From Maricaulis virginensis (lineage in GTDB: Bacteria > Pseudomonadota > Alphaproteobacteria > Caulobacterales > Maricaulaceae): 64,000 bases of DNA. Location of the stretch: the NCBI RefSeq assembly GCF_027922185.1, contig NZ_BSFE01000011.1, positions 1 to 64,000 of the forward strand. Direction: 5' to 3'. This document shows, in pieces, positions 34,681-44,497 of this stretch (the first letter of the stretch is position 1; every line of letters begins with the position of its first letter). Both the position numbers and the translations under genes were made by a program. The notes below the pieces were generated by a model. It saw nothing but the letters and a program-made list of their open reading frames with translations, did not search any database and was not told the origin of the DNA.

Positions 34681-35319
34681 ATGTCGGCTGAAGTTTCCAA
34701 AGATACAGGGATGAAGCGACGGCTGCTGGACGCCGCCGAAATCGTTATCAACGACAAGGGGTATCAAGGCGCGCGCGTGTCCGACATTGTCGGCCAGGCT
34801 GGCGTGGCTCAAGGCAGTTTTTATCTTCATTTCGACAACAAGAAAGCTGTCTATCTAGAGCTTATTGACGGGTTCTTCTCCCATCTCCTGGACGCAACAC
34901 TTGGTCAGCATCCAGTCGCTCAGATGAAACAGCCAGCCGACATGCGCGCACAGATTCACGCCATATGGTCAACGCTGGTCCTGTTTTGCCGCTCGCACCC
35001 CATGCTGACGCGGCTGGTATTAGAAGCTCAATCAGCACTTCCACTGGAAGATCGCGAACGGCTCAATCAACATTTTGAAAGCATTGCGGAAACTCTCTCA
35101 CACTATATGCGCGCCACAAGCGCTGCCGGGCTGACAAAACCGCTCGACGCCGATCTCATGGGTTGGGTCGTGTTGGGCATGATCGAACGGGCACTCTATT
35201 TCGCGGTCTTTGTTGCTCCCGACGCCAGGGCTGAAGATTTGGCCAACGACCTTACCGCGTTTGAACTTTCCGGGCTCCTGGCACCAATGGCTGAAAGCGA
35301 GGAAGGCCGTGCTCCATAA
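34681..35319 (+). CDS. TetR/AcrR-family regulator
   Basis: This 212-residue protein has the N-terminal TetR helix-turn-helix (RRLLDAAEIVINDKGYQGAR, DIVGQAGVAQGSFYLHFDNK) and an all-helical ligand domain. No strong ribosome site precedes ATG 34681; ATG 34711 has AGGG nearby and is an alternative. It is followed with overlap by a YbhG-like adaptor, so it probably represses the exporter operon through the adjacent palindrome. The arrangement parallels CecR and ybhGFSR of E. coli, though there it is a single transcript with the same order. Confidence 0.9.
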   Translation: MSAEVSKDTGMKRRLLDAAEIVINDKGYQGARVSDIVGQAGVAQGSFYLHFDNKKAVYLELIDGFFSHLLDATLGQHPVAQMKQPADMRAQIHAIWSTLVLFCRSHPMLTRLVLEAQSALPLEDRERLNQHFESIAETLSHYMRATSAAGLTKPLDADLMGWVVLGMIERALYFAVFVAPDARAEDLANDLTAFELSGLLAPMAESEEGRAP

Positions 35320-36304
35320 TCTGCGATGGGGGCTTGGCCTCGCCTTGGCTTTATCTGTGGTGATCCTGCTTTGGTGGCTTAATCGCCCTGAACCGGATCA
35401 CCCAGCCTACCTGGAACTTTATGGCAATGTTGACGTGCGCCAGGTGGATCTGAGCTTCAGGGTCGCAGGCCGGCTCGAAGCTGTGTCTGCTGACGAAGGT
35501 GATCGCGTTGATCCCGGGGATACAATCGCGTCCCTTGAGCGAGAAGACTTTGTTGACGCAGTTTCCTTGGCGGAAGCCGAGCTTAGCGCGCAACAAGCGC
35601 TTCTCGATGCTTTGGAAGCGGGGAATCGACCGGAAGAAATTGGACAGGCTGAAGCTCAAGTCGAACAAAGTCGCGCAGCATTGGTTTTCGCTGAGGCAAC
35701 GTTGGAGCGACAGGAGACCTTGGCCGAGCGCAACATCGCCTCGCACCAGCTTCACGACGAGGCGCAAATGCAAGTCGACCTTGCTGTCGCCAGACTACGG
35801 GCAGCGGAGGAGACACTTGCGCTATTGAGACAAGGGCCGCGGGAGGAGGACAAGCGCGCGGCCCGTGCGCATCGTGACGCCCTTTTGGTTTCTCTCCAAT
35901 TGGCGCGGCGAAGACTGGAGGACGCTAGCCTGACCGCGCCCAATCAAGGCATCGTCCTCACACGCATTCGCGAGCCAGGCGCGGTTATCTCTGCCGGCGA
36001 GCCCATATACACGATTTCTCTCAGTGAGCCGATCTGGGTTCGGACCTATCTTGATGAGCCCGATCTTGGCCATATCCACCCCGGGATGAATGTGACGGTA
36101 TCGACCGATTCCGGCGGACGCTATACGGGCCAGATCGGATTCATCTCACCGGTTGCAGAATTCACACCTAGAAGCGTGCAGACGCGCGAACTCAGGACCA
36201 GCTTGGTATACCGCGTTCGGGTTGTCGTTTCAGAGGCCGACAACGGGCTACGGCAAGGTATGCCGGTGACCGTTCATGTCGATTTGGCCGCTAATGACGA
36301 ATGA
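35309..36304 (+). CDS. HlyD-family membrane fusion protein (YbhG-like)
   Basis: This 331-residue protein has one N-terminal transmembrane segment (WGLGLALALSVVILLWWL), then LELYGNVDVRQVDLSFRVAG, the biotinyl-lipoyl-like entry typical of YbhG/EmrA-type adaptors, a coiled-coil hairpin, and a return segment LTAPNQGIVLTRIREPGAVI. GTG 35309 is chosen as start: it overlaps the tetR end by 11 nt and GAGGAAGG lies upstream. It links the ABC exporter encoded downstream to an outer-membrane channel. Confidence 0.88.
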   Translation: MLHNLRWGLGLALALSVVILLWWLNRPEPDHPAYLELYGNVDVRQVDLSFRVAGRLEAVSADEGDRVDPGDTIASLEREDFVDAVSLAEAELSAQQALLDALEAGNRPEEIGQAEAQVEQSRAALVFAEATLERQETLAERNIASHQLHDEAQMQVDLAVARLRAAEETLALLRQGPREEDKRAARAHRDALLVSLQLARRRLEDASLTAPNQGIVLTRIREPGAVISAGEPIYTISLSEPIWVRTYLDEPDLGHIHPGMNVTVSTDSGGRYTGQIGFISPVAEFTPRSVQTRELRTSLVYRVRVVVSEADNGLRQGMPVTVHVDLAANDE

Positions 36305-38021
36305 CCCGTTGATATCGGTTGCTAACCTCACAAAAAGGTTCGGCCGCGGCAATGAAACGGCGCTGAACAACCTATCCTTTGACCTTCTTGTTGGGGGAGT
36401 TACGGGACTGGTCGGGCCGGACGGCGCTGGCAAGACAACCCTGTTGCGCGTGCTCGCCGGCTTGTTGACGCGCACAAAGGGCGAGCTGCGCGTCTGCGGC
36501 TTTGACCCACAGAAAAATGGCGCACAATTGCATGCCCAATTGTCGTACATGCCACAAAAGTTTGGCCTCTATGAAGACCTGACCGTCCTGGAAAATCTCA
36601 ATCTGTATGCAGACCTAAGGGAGCTCGGTACGGAGCGACGGCAGGATCGTTTCGATGCGCTCCTTGAATTCACAGGTCTGGCCACATTCACAGACCGCTT
36701 GGCGGGTGCACTTTCTGGCGGCATGAAGCAAAAACTCGGCCTGGCCTGCTCTCTGGTCAGGAAGCCCAGACTCCTTTTGCTCGATGAGCCAAGCGTAGGC
36801 GTTGATCCGATCTCTCGCCGGGAGTTGTGGCGCATGGTCAAGAACCTTGTTGATGACGGGATCGGCGTGGTGTGGAGTACCGCTTATCTGGACGAAGCTG
36901 AGTTGTGTGATCGCGTTATTGTGTTGAGTGAAGGCCGCTCGATCTTCGACGGCTCGCCGGCGAAGATGACCGAGCCGTTGGCTGACAGAACCTTTCATTT
37001 GGTGGGACTGAACCACAGCAGACGCCGAGTTCTGGAAGATTTGCTGACCCGCCAGGAAATCGTGGATGGTGTTATCGAGGGTCAAAACCTGCGACTTGTA
37101 TTGAGTGACCGAGCCGCATCACGATCGCTCGCTGAAGAATTTCCCGGCGCCAAACTGTCTTCCACTCGTCCTCGTTTCGAGGACGCTTTCATGGATCGAC
37201 TGGGTGGTGCCAAGCAATCACGCTCACCGTTTCGAAAGCTCTCGAAAATCCTCCGGCCAGAAAACGGCGTCGTCATCCGCTCTAACGCTCTGACCAAGAA
37301 ATTTGGTAGCTTCGCGGCCGCACAAGATATCAGCTTCGAAATAGAGCGGGGCGAAATTTACGGATTGATTGGACCCAATGGGGCCGGGAAGTCCACGACG
37401 TTTAAGATGATGTGCGGACTCCTGGAGCCAACCTCAGGTAACGCCTCGATTGCAGGGTATGACTTGGGCCAATCACCCAGCCAGGCTCGCGGGCGCTTGG
37501 GATACATGGCCCAGAAGTTTTCGCTCTACGCCGATCTGAGTGTTCACCAAAACCTTGAATTCTTTGCCGGTGTCTACGGCCTGACAGGGCAGTCTCGACG
37601 GAACGCTATCGATGAGATGGTCGCAACCTTCGATCTGACATCGATCAAAGAAAAAAATGCCGGGATAATCCCGCTGGGTCACAAACAACGGCTCGCTCTG
37701 GCGTGCGCCTTGATGCATCGACCGGATGTGCTTTTCCTGGACGAGCCGACCTCCGGAGTCGATCCTCGCACCCGTCGTGAGTTTTGGTCTCACATCAATG
37801 CGCTGTCCGATAACGGAACGACCGTTGTGGTCACCACTCACTTTATGGAAGAAGCCGAATACTGCGACCGCGTCGGGTTGATCTTCGCGGGCCATATGAT
37901 TGCTGAAGGAAGCCCGGCAGAGCTCAAGCTACACGCCGGCAATTCGGAAATGACGCTTGAAGAGGCTTTCGTAGAGCTGGTGACGACCTCGTCGAACTTG
38001 CCTGAAGCCACCGCATCATGA
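36294..38021 (+). CDS. Dual-domain ABC transporter ATPase (YbhF-like)
   Basis: This 575-residue protein carries two complete ABC ATPase domains. The first has GPDGAGKTT near residue 42 and LSGGMKQKLGLACSL with LLLLDEPSVGVDP; the second has GPNGAGKST near residue 360 and VLFLDEPTSGVDP. The second signature reads IPLGHKQRLALACAL rather than LSGGQ. Fusion of two ATPases is characteristic of YbhF. The start ATG 36294 overlaps the adaptor stop by 11 nt, and its stop overlaps the first permease start (ATGA). Confidence 0.92.
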   Translation: MTNDPLISVANLTKRFGRGNETALNNLSFDLLVGGVTGLVGPDGAGKTTLLRVLAGLLTRTKGELRVCGFDPQKNGAQLHAQLSYMPQKFGLYEDLTVLENLNLYADLRELGTERRQDRFDALLEFTGLATFTDRLAGALSGGMKQKLGLACSLVRKPRLLLLDEPSVGVDPISRRELWRMVKNLVDDGIGVVWSTAYLDEAELCDRVIVLSEGRSIFDGSPAKMTEPLADRTFHLVGLNHSRRRVLEDLLTRQEIVDGVIEGQNLRLVLSDRAASRSLAEEFPGAKLSSTRPRFEDAFMDRLGGAKQSRSPFRKLSKILRPENGVVIRSNALTKKFGSFAAAQDISFEIERGEIYGLIGPNGAGKSTTFKMMCGLLEPTSGNASIAGYDLGQSPSQARGRLGYMAQKFSLYADLSVHQNLEFFAGVYGLTGQSRRNAIDEMVATFDLTSIKEKNAGIIPLGHKQRLALACALMHRPDVLFLDEPTSGVDPRTRREFWSHINALSDNGTTVVVTTHFMEEAEYCDRVGLIFAGHMIAEGSPAELKLHAGNSEMTLEEAFVELVTTSSNLPEATAS

Positions 38022-39160
38022 CCCAGTCGACGCGGCGGACTTTCAGCGCAAGACGCATTGCCGGTCTCATCCGCAAGGAAGGGCGCCAGGTACTGCGAGA
38101 TCCCAGCAATTTTGTGGTGGCGATCATTCTGCCCGCACTTTTGCTCTTCCTGTTCGGCTATGGCGTATCCTTTGATCCTCGTCACTACGACGTCGGTCTT
38201 GTCATCGAACAGCCGACACCGGAAACCGGGAGCTTCGCAGCCTCCCTAAACAATTCCCCCTTCTTCGATGTTGAAACCACCCATGATCGGCGCTTTCTAG
38301 AACGCAAACTCGTTTCCGGCGACTTACATGCGATCGTCGTGCTCCCGGCGAACTTCGCCGAAGAAGCTTACCGTCGCCACAGCGCGCCTCTTCAGTTGAT
38401 CGTAGATGGTGCCGACCCCAATACCGCAAATCTGGTGGAAGGATACATCGAATTCCTGTGGATCAATTGGATTGAGCAAGAGCGCATCAGTCGCGGCGAC
38501 ACGATCGCAAGTCTGCCTATATCGGTCGAGCACCGGGTCTGGTTCAATGCTGAATTGGCGAGCCGAAACTACCTTGTTCCCGGGTCGATCGCGATAATCC
38601 TGACGCTGATCGGGTCCCTCCTGACAGCGCTGGTCATCGCGCGGGAATGGGAACGCGGCACGATGGAGGCTCTACTCGCAACGCCGATCAATGTTGCCGA
38701 ACTGCTGATCGGAAAACTGACGCCGTATTTCTTCCTGGGCATGGGTTCGATGGGGCTATCAAGCCTGCTCGCTGTCATAGTCTTTGATGTACCACTTCGC
38801 GGATCCCTCATCGTGCTGATCGCGATTTCGGCCATTTTTATGCTGACATCCCTCGGCCAAGGTTTGTTGATCTCCACATTGACACGCAATCAGTTGGTTG
38901 CCGCACAGATCTCGATCCTCTCCTCCTTTCTGCCAGCGTTTTACTTTTCGAATTTTGTGTTCGAGCTGGAAAGCATGCCAATGGCTTTGCAGTGGATCAG
39001 TTATGCGGTGCCCGCTCGATACTTCGTCGCCTCATTGCAAAGCGTGTTTCTGGCAGGTGATGTCCCGTCAATCGTGCTCTTCAACGCTGCTGCCTTGGCA
39101 GCCATCGCAGCCACGTTTTTCACGATTACCCTTCTAAGAACGCGCACTCGACTGGACTAG
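38018..39160 (+). CDS. ABC-2 type permease (YbhS-like)
   Basis: This 380-residue protein has an N-terminal transmembrane segment (VVAIILPALLLFLFGYGVSF), a large periplasmic domain, and five C-terminal segments including the EWERGTMEALLATP loop typical of ABC-2 exporters. It forms a heterodimeric channel with the following permease. It is coupled to the ATPase gene by overlap. Family members export drugs or ions; the substrate here is unknown. Confidence 0.9.
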   Translation: MTQSTRRTFSARRIAGLIRKEGRQVLRDPSNFVVAIILPALLLFLFGYGVSFDPRHYDVGLVIEQPTPETGSFAASLNNSPFFDVETTHDRRFLERKLVSGDLHAIVVLPANFAEEAYRRHSAPLQLIVDGADPNTANLVEGYIEFLWINWIEQERISRGDTIASLPISVEHRVWFNAELASRNYLVPGSIAIILTLIGSLLTALVIAREWERGTMEALLATPINVAELLIGKLTPYFFLGMGSMGLSSLLAVIVFDVPLRGSLIVLIAISAIFMLTSLGQGLLISTLTRNQLVAAQISILSSFLPAFYFSNFVFELESMPMALQWISYAVPARYFVASLQSVFLAGDVPSIVLFNAAALAAIAATFFTITLLRTRTRLD

Positions 39161-39162
39161 TT

Positions 39163-40269
39163 ATGCTGACCCGTCTGCTTGCATTGATAAGAAAAGAACT
39201 GCTGGCGAGCGTGCGGGACCGACAAACCCGATTCATCGTTCTCATCGCCCCACCGTTTTTGCTTCTAATCTACGTATTCGCCATCACACAGGATGTGTCG
39301 AACATCGCCATCGGCATGGTCAATCAAGACCGCGGGCGCTTTTCGCGGGAGGTTGTCGACCGCATCGTCGGGAGCCCGCGTTTTCGGACTGTGATCTACT
39401 TTGAAACGGTAGAAGATTTGGGCGAGGCCATCGACGCGCAACACGTTCTTGTGGGAGTGTATTTTCAGGAAGATTTTTCGCGCCGCGTGCTGAGGCGACA
39501 AACGGCGAATGTACAATTGCTTCTGGATGGCCGCCGATCGAATGCCGCGCAAATTGTCTCCGGCTATCTCTATCGCATCGTCACAAGCTACAATCTTGAA
39601 CTGATCGACGCTGCTGGCGTTGTCGCTCCGACAACCATCGTTTCGCGAACCTGGTTTAATGCCAACGCCACCCCACTCTGGTCCGCCACGCCCGCTTTGT
39701 TCGCCGTGCTCGCATCGATCGTCGGGTTCATGGTGTCAGCTCTGTCCGTCGCCAGGGAACGAGAATTGGGAACCTTCGAGCAATTGCTCGTTTCGCCGCT
39801 TACGCCGTTGGAAATCCTGATCGGCAAGACATTGCCTGCATTGATGATTGCTGTAGGCAGTTCAATCGTCATGCTGATCTTCAGCGTGTTCCTAATCGGA
39901 GTGCCAATGCGGGGCGATCTTCCAGCCCTCTTCGGATCAATGATCGTCTTCTTGCTGTCGATCATTGGTATCGGCCTGTTTATCTCGTCTCTGGTCAGAA
40001 CCCAGCAACAAGCCGTCATCGGATTGTTCATCTACATGATACCGGCTGTTCTCCTGTCCGGCTATGCGACACCCGTGGCAAATATGCCAATAGGACTACA
40101 ATGGCTGACCCAGACCAATCCGATCACGCATTTCATCATTATCTGTAAAGCGGTTTTTCTAAAAGATGCCCCGCTTTCGGATATCTGGGCTCACACTTGG
40201 CCGCTCATTTTAATCGCAATTGTGACCTTGTCCTGCGGCACCTGGCTCTTCAATCGACGCCTCGGCTGA
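39163..40269 (+). CDS. ABC-2 type permease (YbhR-like)
   Basis: This 368-residue protein has the same topology as the previous gene: one N-terminal segment (FIVLIAPPFLLLIYVFAITQ), a periplasmic domain, and a C-terminal membrane part with ARERELGTFEQLLVSPLTPL. It completes the TetR-YbhG-F-S-R set. Its stop (40267-40269) directly abuts the stop of the convergent cytochrome gene with no intergenic space, leaving no room for a normal terminator. Confidence 0.9.
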   Translation: MLTRLLALIRKELLASVRDRQTRFIVLIAPPFLLLIYVFAITQDVSNIAIGMVNQDRGRFSREVVDRIVGSPRFRTVIYFETVEDLGEAIDAQHVLVGVYFQEDFSRRVLRRQTANVQLLLDGRRSNAAQIVSGYLYRIVTSYNLELIDAAGVVAPTTIVSRTWFNANATPLWSATPALFAVLASIVGFMVSALSVARERELGTFEQLLVSPLTPLEILIGKTLPALMIAVGSSIVMLIFSVFLIGVPMRGDLPALFGSMIVFLLSIIGIGLFISSLVRTQQQAVIGLFIYMIPAVLLSGYATPVANMPIGLQWLTQTNPITHFIIICKAVFLKDAPLSDIWAHTWPLILIAIVTLSCGTWLFNRRLG

Positions 40270-40791
40270 CTAACGTTGAGCTGCCTCATTCATCTGACGA
40301 TGGCGCTGTCGGATATGGTCGGGCCAGGTCGATTTGATATAGGCGATGACGGCTCGAATCTCCTCATCGGACAGGATGTTTTCGTATCCGCCCATATCCG
40401 TTTCATACCCTTCCGGCAGCAAGGCCGCCGTCCCATATTTCGTGATCTCGAACAGCATGTTGTCTGGATGATGCCAGGTGTGACCGGACTCATCGTGCGG
40501 CGGTGCCGGGAGCCGTCCATTCGCCAATCGACGGCGCCAGTCCGGTTGACCCTCCAGATTGGCCCCATGGCAGGATGCACAATGGGCCTGATAAAGTGGC
40601 GCGCCTATCGACACCAAGCGCTCGTCGCGTTCGTCGATGATCAATGCGCCCGATGCGGTCATCGTGGGTGAGCCCGCGCCCAGATGCGGTCTGACCATAA
40701 ACCAATACCCAGAGCCAATCATCGAAGCTGTCAAGAAAGCCCCCAAACCAAACAGGACAAGCTTTCGTGCAAGGCTAGTGTGTCGGGGCAT
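40270..40791 (-). CDS. Membrane-anchored monoheme cytochrome c
   Basis: This 173-residue protein has an N-terminal anchor (LVLFGLGAFLTASMIGSGYW), one heme site CASCH, and a probable distal Met in the stretch GYETDMGGYENIL. The downstream pattern LSDEEIRAVIAYIKSTWP is the usual cytochrome c C-terminal helix. It overlaps the EamA gene by 17 nt and is the last gene of a four-gene minus-strand run. The electron partner is unknown. Confidence 0.9.
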   Translation of the reverse strand: MPRHTSLARKLVLFGLGAFLTASMIGSGYWFMVRPHLGAGSPTMTASGALIIDERDERLVSIGAPLYQAHCASCHGANLEGQPDWRRRLANGRLPAPPHDESGHTWHHPDNMLFEITKYGTAALLPEGYETDMGGYENILSDEEIRAVIAYIKSTWPDHIRQRHRQMNEAAQR

Positions 40792-41662
40792 GTTCTTCCT
40801 CCTGGCTTGGCCAATTCGCAGCCGCCAACCCGCCGATCACGATCAGCGCGCCAAGAAGCGTCAGGGGGCTGAGCGTCTCGTTGTAAAATGTCCAGCCGAG
40901 AGCGAGACCGATCACCGGCACCAAAAAACTAAAGGCGTTGGCGCGACTGAGCTCCATCCTGCGCAGAACGTCGGTCCATAACCAATAAACAAGTGCGGTG
41001 CCGGGAAGCGCTAGAAGAACGAGAGACAGTCCGAACGCTCCGGTGAATTCGATCGCTCTATTGGCCTCAAGGAACGGACTGGCTAATCCCAACGGAATGG
41101 CGCCAAACACGAGCTGAAGGCCCATCATCACCAACGGATCGATGGACGTCACAGCGTGCTTAATCATCACATTGCTGATTGAGATTCCCAACATGCTTAT
41201 CGCCAGAAAACCAAAGCCGACGGCCGGACCATCAGGCCCGTTTTGGCCAAAGCTGGGCAGAGCTATGAGAACGATTCCCACAAAACCGCCAACGAGCCCG
41301 CAGAGCGTCTTCAGGCTCAGCGTTTCTTTAAGAAAAACCGCAGCCAAGCCCGCTGCCGCAAGGGGCTGAATGTTCGCGACCACCGTGGCCAATCCCGGCG
41401 AAACCCAACGCGCAGCCTCGAACATGCCCCAAAAGCCCAAACTGGTCGCTCCTAATCCAATCGCGCCAATCTGGACCCATGCACGCACGGATGTCGGCCA
41501 AGGTCGCTTCAGGGCCGATGCGATTACAAGAAGAGTCAGGCCGGCCAGAAGGGCCCTAAATGTAGCAAATAGGAGCGGTGGAACGGACGCCTGGCCCAGT
41601 TCGATCAACGGAAAGCATAACGCCCACAAGAAGAATACAAGAAGTAACTTGAACACGTTCAT
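40775..41662 (-). CDS. EamA/DMT-family transporter
   Basis: This 295-residue protein has ten hydrophobic segments in two repeats, beginning VFKLLLVFFLWALCFPLIEL and with PGLATVVANIQPLAAAGLAA and FLVPVIGLALGWTFYNETLS in conserved EamA positions. The start is ATG 41662 (the frame stays open far upstream inside nhaA and is not the real start). Its ATG overlaps the nhaA stop. The substrate is unknown; this family often exports amino acids or metabolites. Confidence 0.88.
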   Translation of the reverse strand: MNVFKLLLVFFLWALCFPLIELGQASVPPLLFATFRALLAGLTLLVIASALKRPWPTSVRAWVQIGAIGLGATSLGFWGMFEAARWVSPGLATVVANIQPLAAAGLAAVFLKETLSLKTLCGLVGGFVGIVLIALPSFGQNGPDGPAVGFGFLAISMLGISISNVMIKHAVTSIDPLVMMGLQLVFGAIPLGLASPFLEANRAIEFTGAFGLSLVLLALPGTALVYWLWTDVLRRMELSRANAFSFLVPVIGLALGWTFYNETLSPLTLLGALIVIGGLAAANWPSQEEEHAPTH

Positions 41663-42840
41663 CGTGGCTCGCCCGGCGATCTCGAGCGGGTGAGTTCCGC
41701 AGATTTTCTGAGCACGGCGAAACCAAGCAGGGCCGAAACCAATGAGGCTGCAAGGATCGACAATTTCGACGTCGTGACCAGGTGATGGTCGATAAAGGCT
41801 ATGGATGCGATAAAGATGCTCATCGTAAAGCCGACGCCAGCGAGCATGCTCGTGCCAACAAGCTGTCCCCATCCCAAGCCCTCTTGCCGGACGGGCATGC
41901 CCAATCGATCCAATATCCACAGGCTGCCCAAGATCCCCGCCGGCTTGCCGACAACAAGCGCGACGAATACTCCCACTGCCACCGGGTCCAGAATATCGAC
42001 GATACGAAGCGCCGTAATATCGATCCCGGTATTGAAGAGCGCGAACACCGGTATCACCGCCCAAAAAACCCAGGGCCTCAGCCCGGACTGCACCCGGTTC
42101 AATGAGCGTGTGTTGTCTGGGCGCTCACGTTCAAAGGGAATGAGAATGCCGATCAGAACCCCAGCTATCGCTCCTTCGATACCCGCCTCCAGAATCGCTC
42201 CCCAAAGAACTACGCCAAGCAGGGCAAGCACGGTCCAGCTGAAGCGCCAGAACCGTGCCACTACATGGGCGAGTATCAATGCTGTTATCGCGACAGCCAG
42301 AGGAGGAAATGAGAACCCGTGACCGTAAAACAAGCCGATGATCAGAACAGCGCCGATATCGTCGAACATAGCGAGCGCAGTCAAAAAAACCTTGACGGTT
42401 ATCGATACGCGGTCGCCCAGGAAAGCTAACAAACCGAGAACGAGAACGATATCCGTCGCTGTGGGAATCGCCCATCCAGCTCGCTGCACCGGGTCTGCGC
42501 CTGCCACGACGAGATAGATAGCTGCTGGAAAAATCATTCCGGCGAGCGCAGCCACGGCCGGCACTGTGACCAGGCGCCATGACGATAGGCGTCCAGACAA
42601 GACCTCTCGCTTGATTTCCAGACCGACCAGCAGGAAGAACGGGACCATCAGGCCTTCATTGATCCACCACACCAACGGCCGATCAAGCCCGAATGGTCCG
42701 AACCGGATGTGAACTGGCAGGTGATGAATGGATTGGTACATTTCTCGCCAGGGCGAATTGGCCCATACCAACCCGACCATCATTGACGCGATCAGGATGG
42801 ACCCTGTCGTTTTGGCCGTATCGAGATGCGCGCTTGGCAT
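41659..42840 (-). CDS. nhaA: Na+/H+ antiporter NhaA
   Basis: This protein of about 393 residues has the NhaA hallmarks: INEGLMVPFFLLVGLEIKRE near the N-terminus, PTATDIVLVLGLLAFLGDRV and LTALAMFDDIGAVLIIGLFY (the two-Asp transport site is in LAMFDDIGAV), and GVGFTMSIFIASIAF. ATG 42840 is used; GTG 42858 is an alternative, and neither has a strong ribosome site, perhaps because of coupling to the upstream transporter gene whose stop is at 42859. It maintains sodium and pH balance. Confidence 0.92.
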   Translation of the reverse strand: MPSAHLDTAKTTGSILIASMMVGLVWANSPWREMYQSIHHLPVHIRFGPFGLDRPLVWWINEGLMVPFFLLVGLEIKREVLSGRLSSWRLVTVPAVAALAGMIFPAAIYLVVAGADPVQRAGWAIPTATDIVLVLGLLAFLGDRVSITVKVFLTALAMFDDIGAVLIIGLFYGHGFSFPPLAVAITALILAHVVARFWRFSWTVLALLGVVLWGAILEAGIEGAIAGVLIGILIPFERERPDNTRSLNRVQSGLRPWVFWAVIPVFALFNTGIDITALRIVDILDPVAVGVFVALVVGKPAGILGSLWILDRLGMPVRQEGLGWGQLVGTSMLAGVGFTMSIFIASIAFIDHHLVTTSKLSILAASLVSALLGFAVLRKSAELTRSRSPGEPR

Positions 42841-42858
42841 TGCGTTCAGGCCCACCAC

Positions 42859-43848
42859 CTACGTTTCTGGCTTGGCTGCACCCCCGTCCCGCGAGTGACG
42901 CGGGTCGGCGAAATCAATTTCCGGCGCATCATGATAATTCGGACACCCCGCCTCGACTTGCAGCGTGGAAAAATAGAATCCGAACCGCTCCCTGAGCTCT
43001 GTGTGTGCCTTGTGAAGCACGGCCTCGGTATCTGCCGACTTGTCCACCAGGACATGGGCCGAAAACAATGTCTTTCCGGAGGTCAGGGCCCACGCATGGA
43101 CATGGTGGATCTCCTGCACCCCGGGAATAGTTGTGAGCGCATCCTCGACCATCTCGACATCGACGTCACCAGGCACCGTTTCCATGAGTACGTTGATGGC
43201 GTCACGAGTGATACTCCACGACGCCCAGAACAGGACGAGACCGAACGCAATGCCCAGGATGGGATCAATCGCTACGAAACCGGTGAAATATACGACCACC
43301 GCTGCGACAATAATGATGAGACTGCCCACGAAGGTCTGCATCACGTGCCAGAACGCGCCCTTCATGTTCAAATTTCCCCTTTGACCCTTGAACAGCAATC
43401 GCAAGGAAATGACTTCCGTGATCAGTCCTCCGGCCGCCGCGAGCAGCATCAATCCGTATTCGACCTCAACCGGATTCATGAGCCGGACCACGCCCATGTA
43501 GAGAATGAAGGCCGCCATGGCGAAGAGAAATAATCCATTCAACAGGGCGCCGATGATCTCAGCACGAACAGATCCGAATGTACGGTAACGATCAGCCGCT
43601 TTTGCGGCGATCCTGCCGGCGACCAGGGCAAGCAAAACCCCTCCCACAGCGGAAAACGTGTGAAACGCATCCGAAAGCACGGCCACGGACCCGCTCAGAT
43701 AGCCAAGGCCCAGTTCAATGAAGAAGTAAATACCCGTCAGCCAGGAGCTGATCTTGAGCGCGCGCTCATTGGCTGCGAGCATGGCGGACATGTCGTGCCC
43801 GGCGCTTGCTCCCGGCGATGCATTCGCGTGAGTGTGCGAAGTTGTCAT
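42859..43848 (-). CDS. Cation diffusion facilitator (CDF) metal transporter
   Basis: This 329-residue protein has a His-containing N-terminus (SHTHANAS), six transmembrane segments with the CDF site VLSDAFHTFSAVGG (D-x3-H), the second site GAFWHVMQTFVGSLI, and a cytoplasmic C-terminal domain containing IPGVQEIHHVHAWALTSGKT. This domain normally binds Zn, Co or similar divalent ions. The real start is ATG 43848; the frame extends upstream without support. It is first in the CDF-nhaA-eamA-cytochrome run. Confidence 0.92.
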   Translation of the reverse strand: MTTSHTHANASPGASAGHDMSAMLAANERALKISSWLTGIYFFIELGLGYLSGSVAVLSDAFHTFSAVGGVLLALVAGRIAAKAADRYRTFGSVRAEIIGALLNGLFLFAMAAFILYMGVVRLMNPVEVEYGLMLLAAAGGLITEVISLRLLFKGQRGNLNMKGAFWHVMQTFVGSLIIIVAAVVVYFTGFVAIDPILGIAFGLVLFWASWSITRDAINVLMETVPGDVDVEMVEDALTTIPGVQEIHHVHAWALTSGKTLFSAHVLVDKSADTEAVLHKAHTELRERFGFYFSTLQVEAGCPNYHDAPEIDFADPRHSRDGGAAKPET

Positions 43849-43957
43849 GGCGTAATTGTCCCGGTTCTGGTCTTGTTGACAATTACGCAGCGCGGCTCGC
43901 TCGCCCTCATTTTTCGGCGCACGGCCGAGCCGCGAGCCCGGAGGAGCAATTCGGAAA

Positions 43958-44401
43958 ATGTTGATTGCCATCGTATCGGGCTTCGCACTGGTCGGCTTGA
44001 CCTCGTTCATGCATTTTCATGCACTGCATGCTCTATCCAGGCTTGGTCCCGAAACGGAGCTCCGTACCGACCGACGCGTCCTCTATTGTGTGCTGGCCCT
44101 GTTCGGCGTGCATGCCATGCAGGTTTCGTTGTACGCTTGCGCCCTGTGGCTGGCATCTGACGTGCTGTCGATCGGCTCCTTCTCCGGTGTTCACAGTGGG
44201 TCCGCTCTGGATTTCTTCTACATTTCGATTGTCAGCTACACCTCTCTCGGTATCGGCGATATCATCCCTACCGGCCATACCAGACTGCTTGTCGGCCTCG
44301 AGGCCCTGAACGGCCTGTTGCTGATCACTTGGTCCGCTTCATTTCTATATATGGTCATGGAGCGTCAATGGCGCGCCCGGAATAATCGGGACCCTCTTTA
44401 G
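43958..44401 (+). CDS. Small two-helix potassium channel-family protein
   Basis: This 147-residue protein has an N-terminal helix, then two main transmembrane helices around a pore loop containing YTSLGIGDIIPTG, the K+ selectivity filter pattern (T-x-G-x-G-D with Leu/Ile inserts). No regulatory domain is present. GGAGGAG lies 11-14 nt before ATG 43958. It is divergent from the CDF gene with a 109-bp gap and next to the IS3 remnant, so it may be the last intact cargo gene. Confidence 0.85.
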   Translation: MLIAIVSGFALVGLTSFMHFHALHALSRLGPETELRTDRRVLYCVLALFGVHAMQVSLYACALWLASDVLSIGSFSGVHSGSALDFFYISIVSYTSLGIGDIIPTGHTRLLVGLEALNGLLLITWSASFLYMVMERQWRARNNRDPL

Positions 44402-44497
44402 AATTACCTGAAACATCGGTTGATTTCCGGGCCAGATTAGAGAGCAGTCCAACTCGCGCAAGGCTCACGCGATGCCCGCTCGGGCGCCAAAGCAGAT

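Noticed and set aside
40775..42064. 429-codon frame for the EamA transporter
   Set aside because: The first 134 codons lie in nhaA in another frame and are unlike the family; the true start is ATG 41662, which overlaps the nhaA stop.
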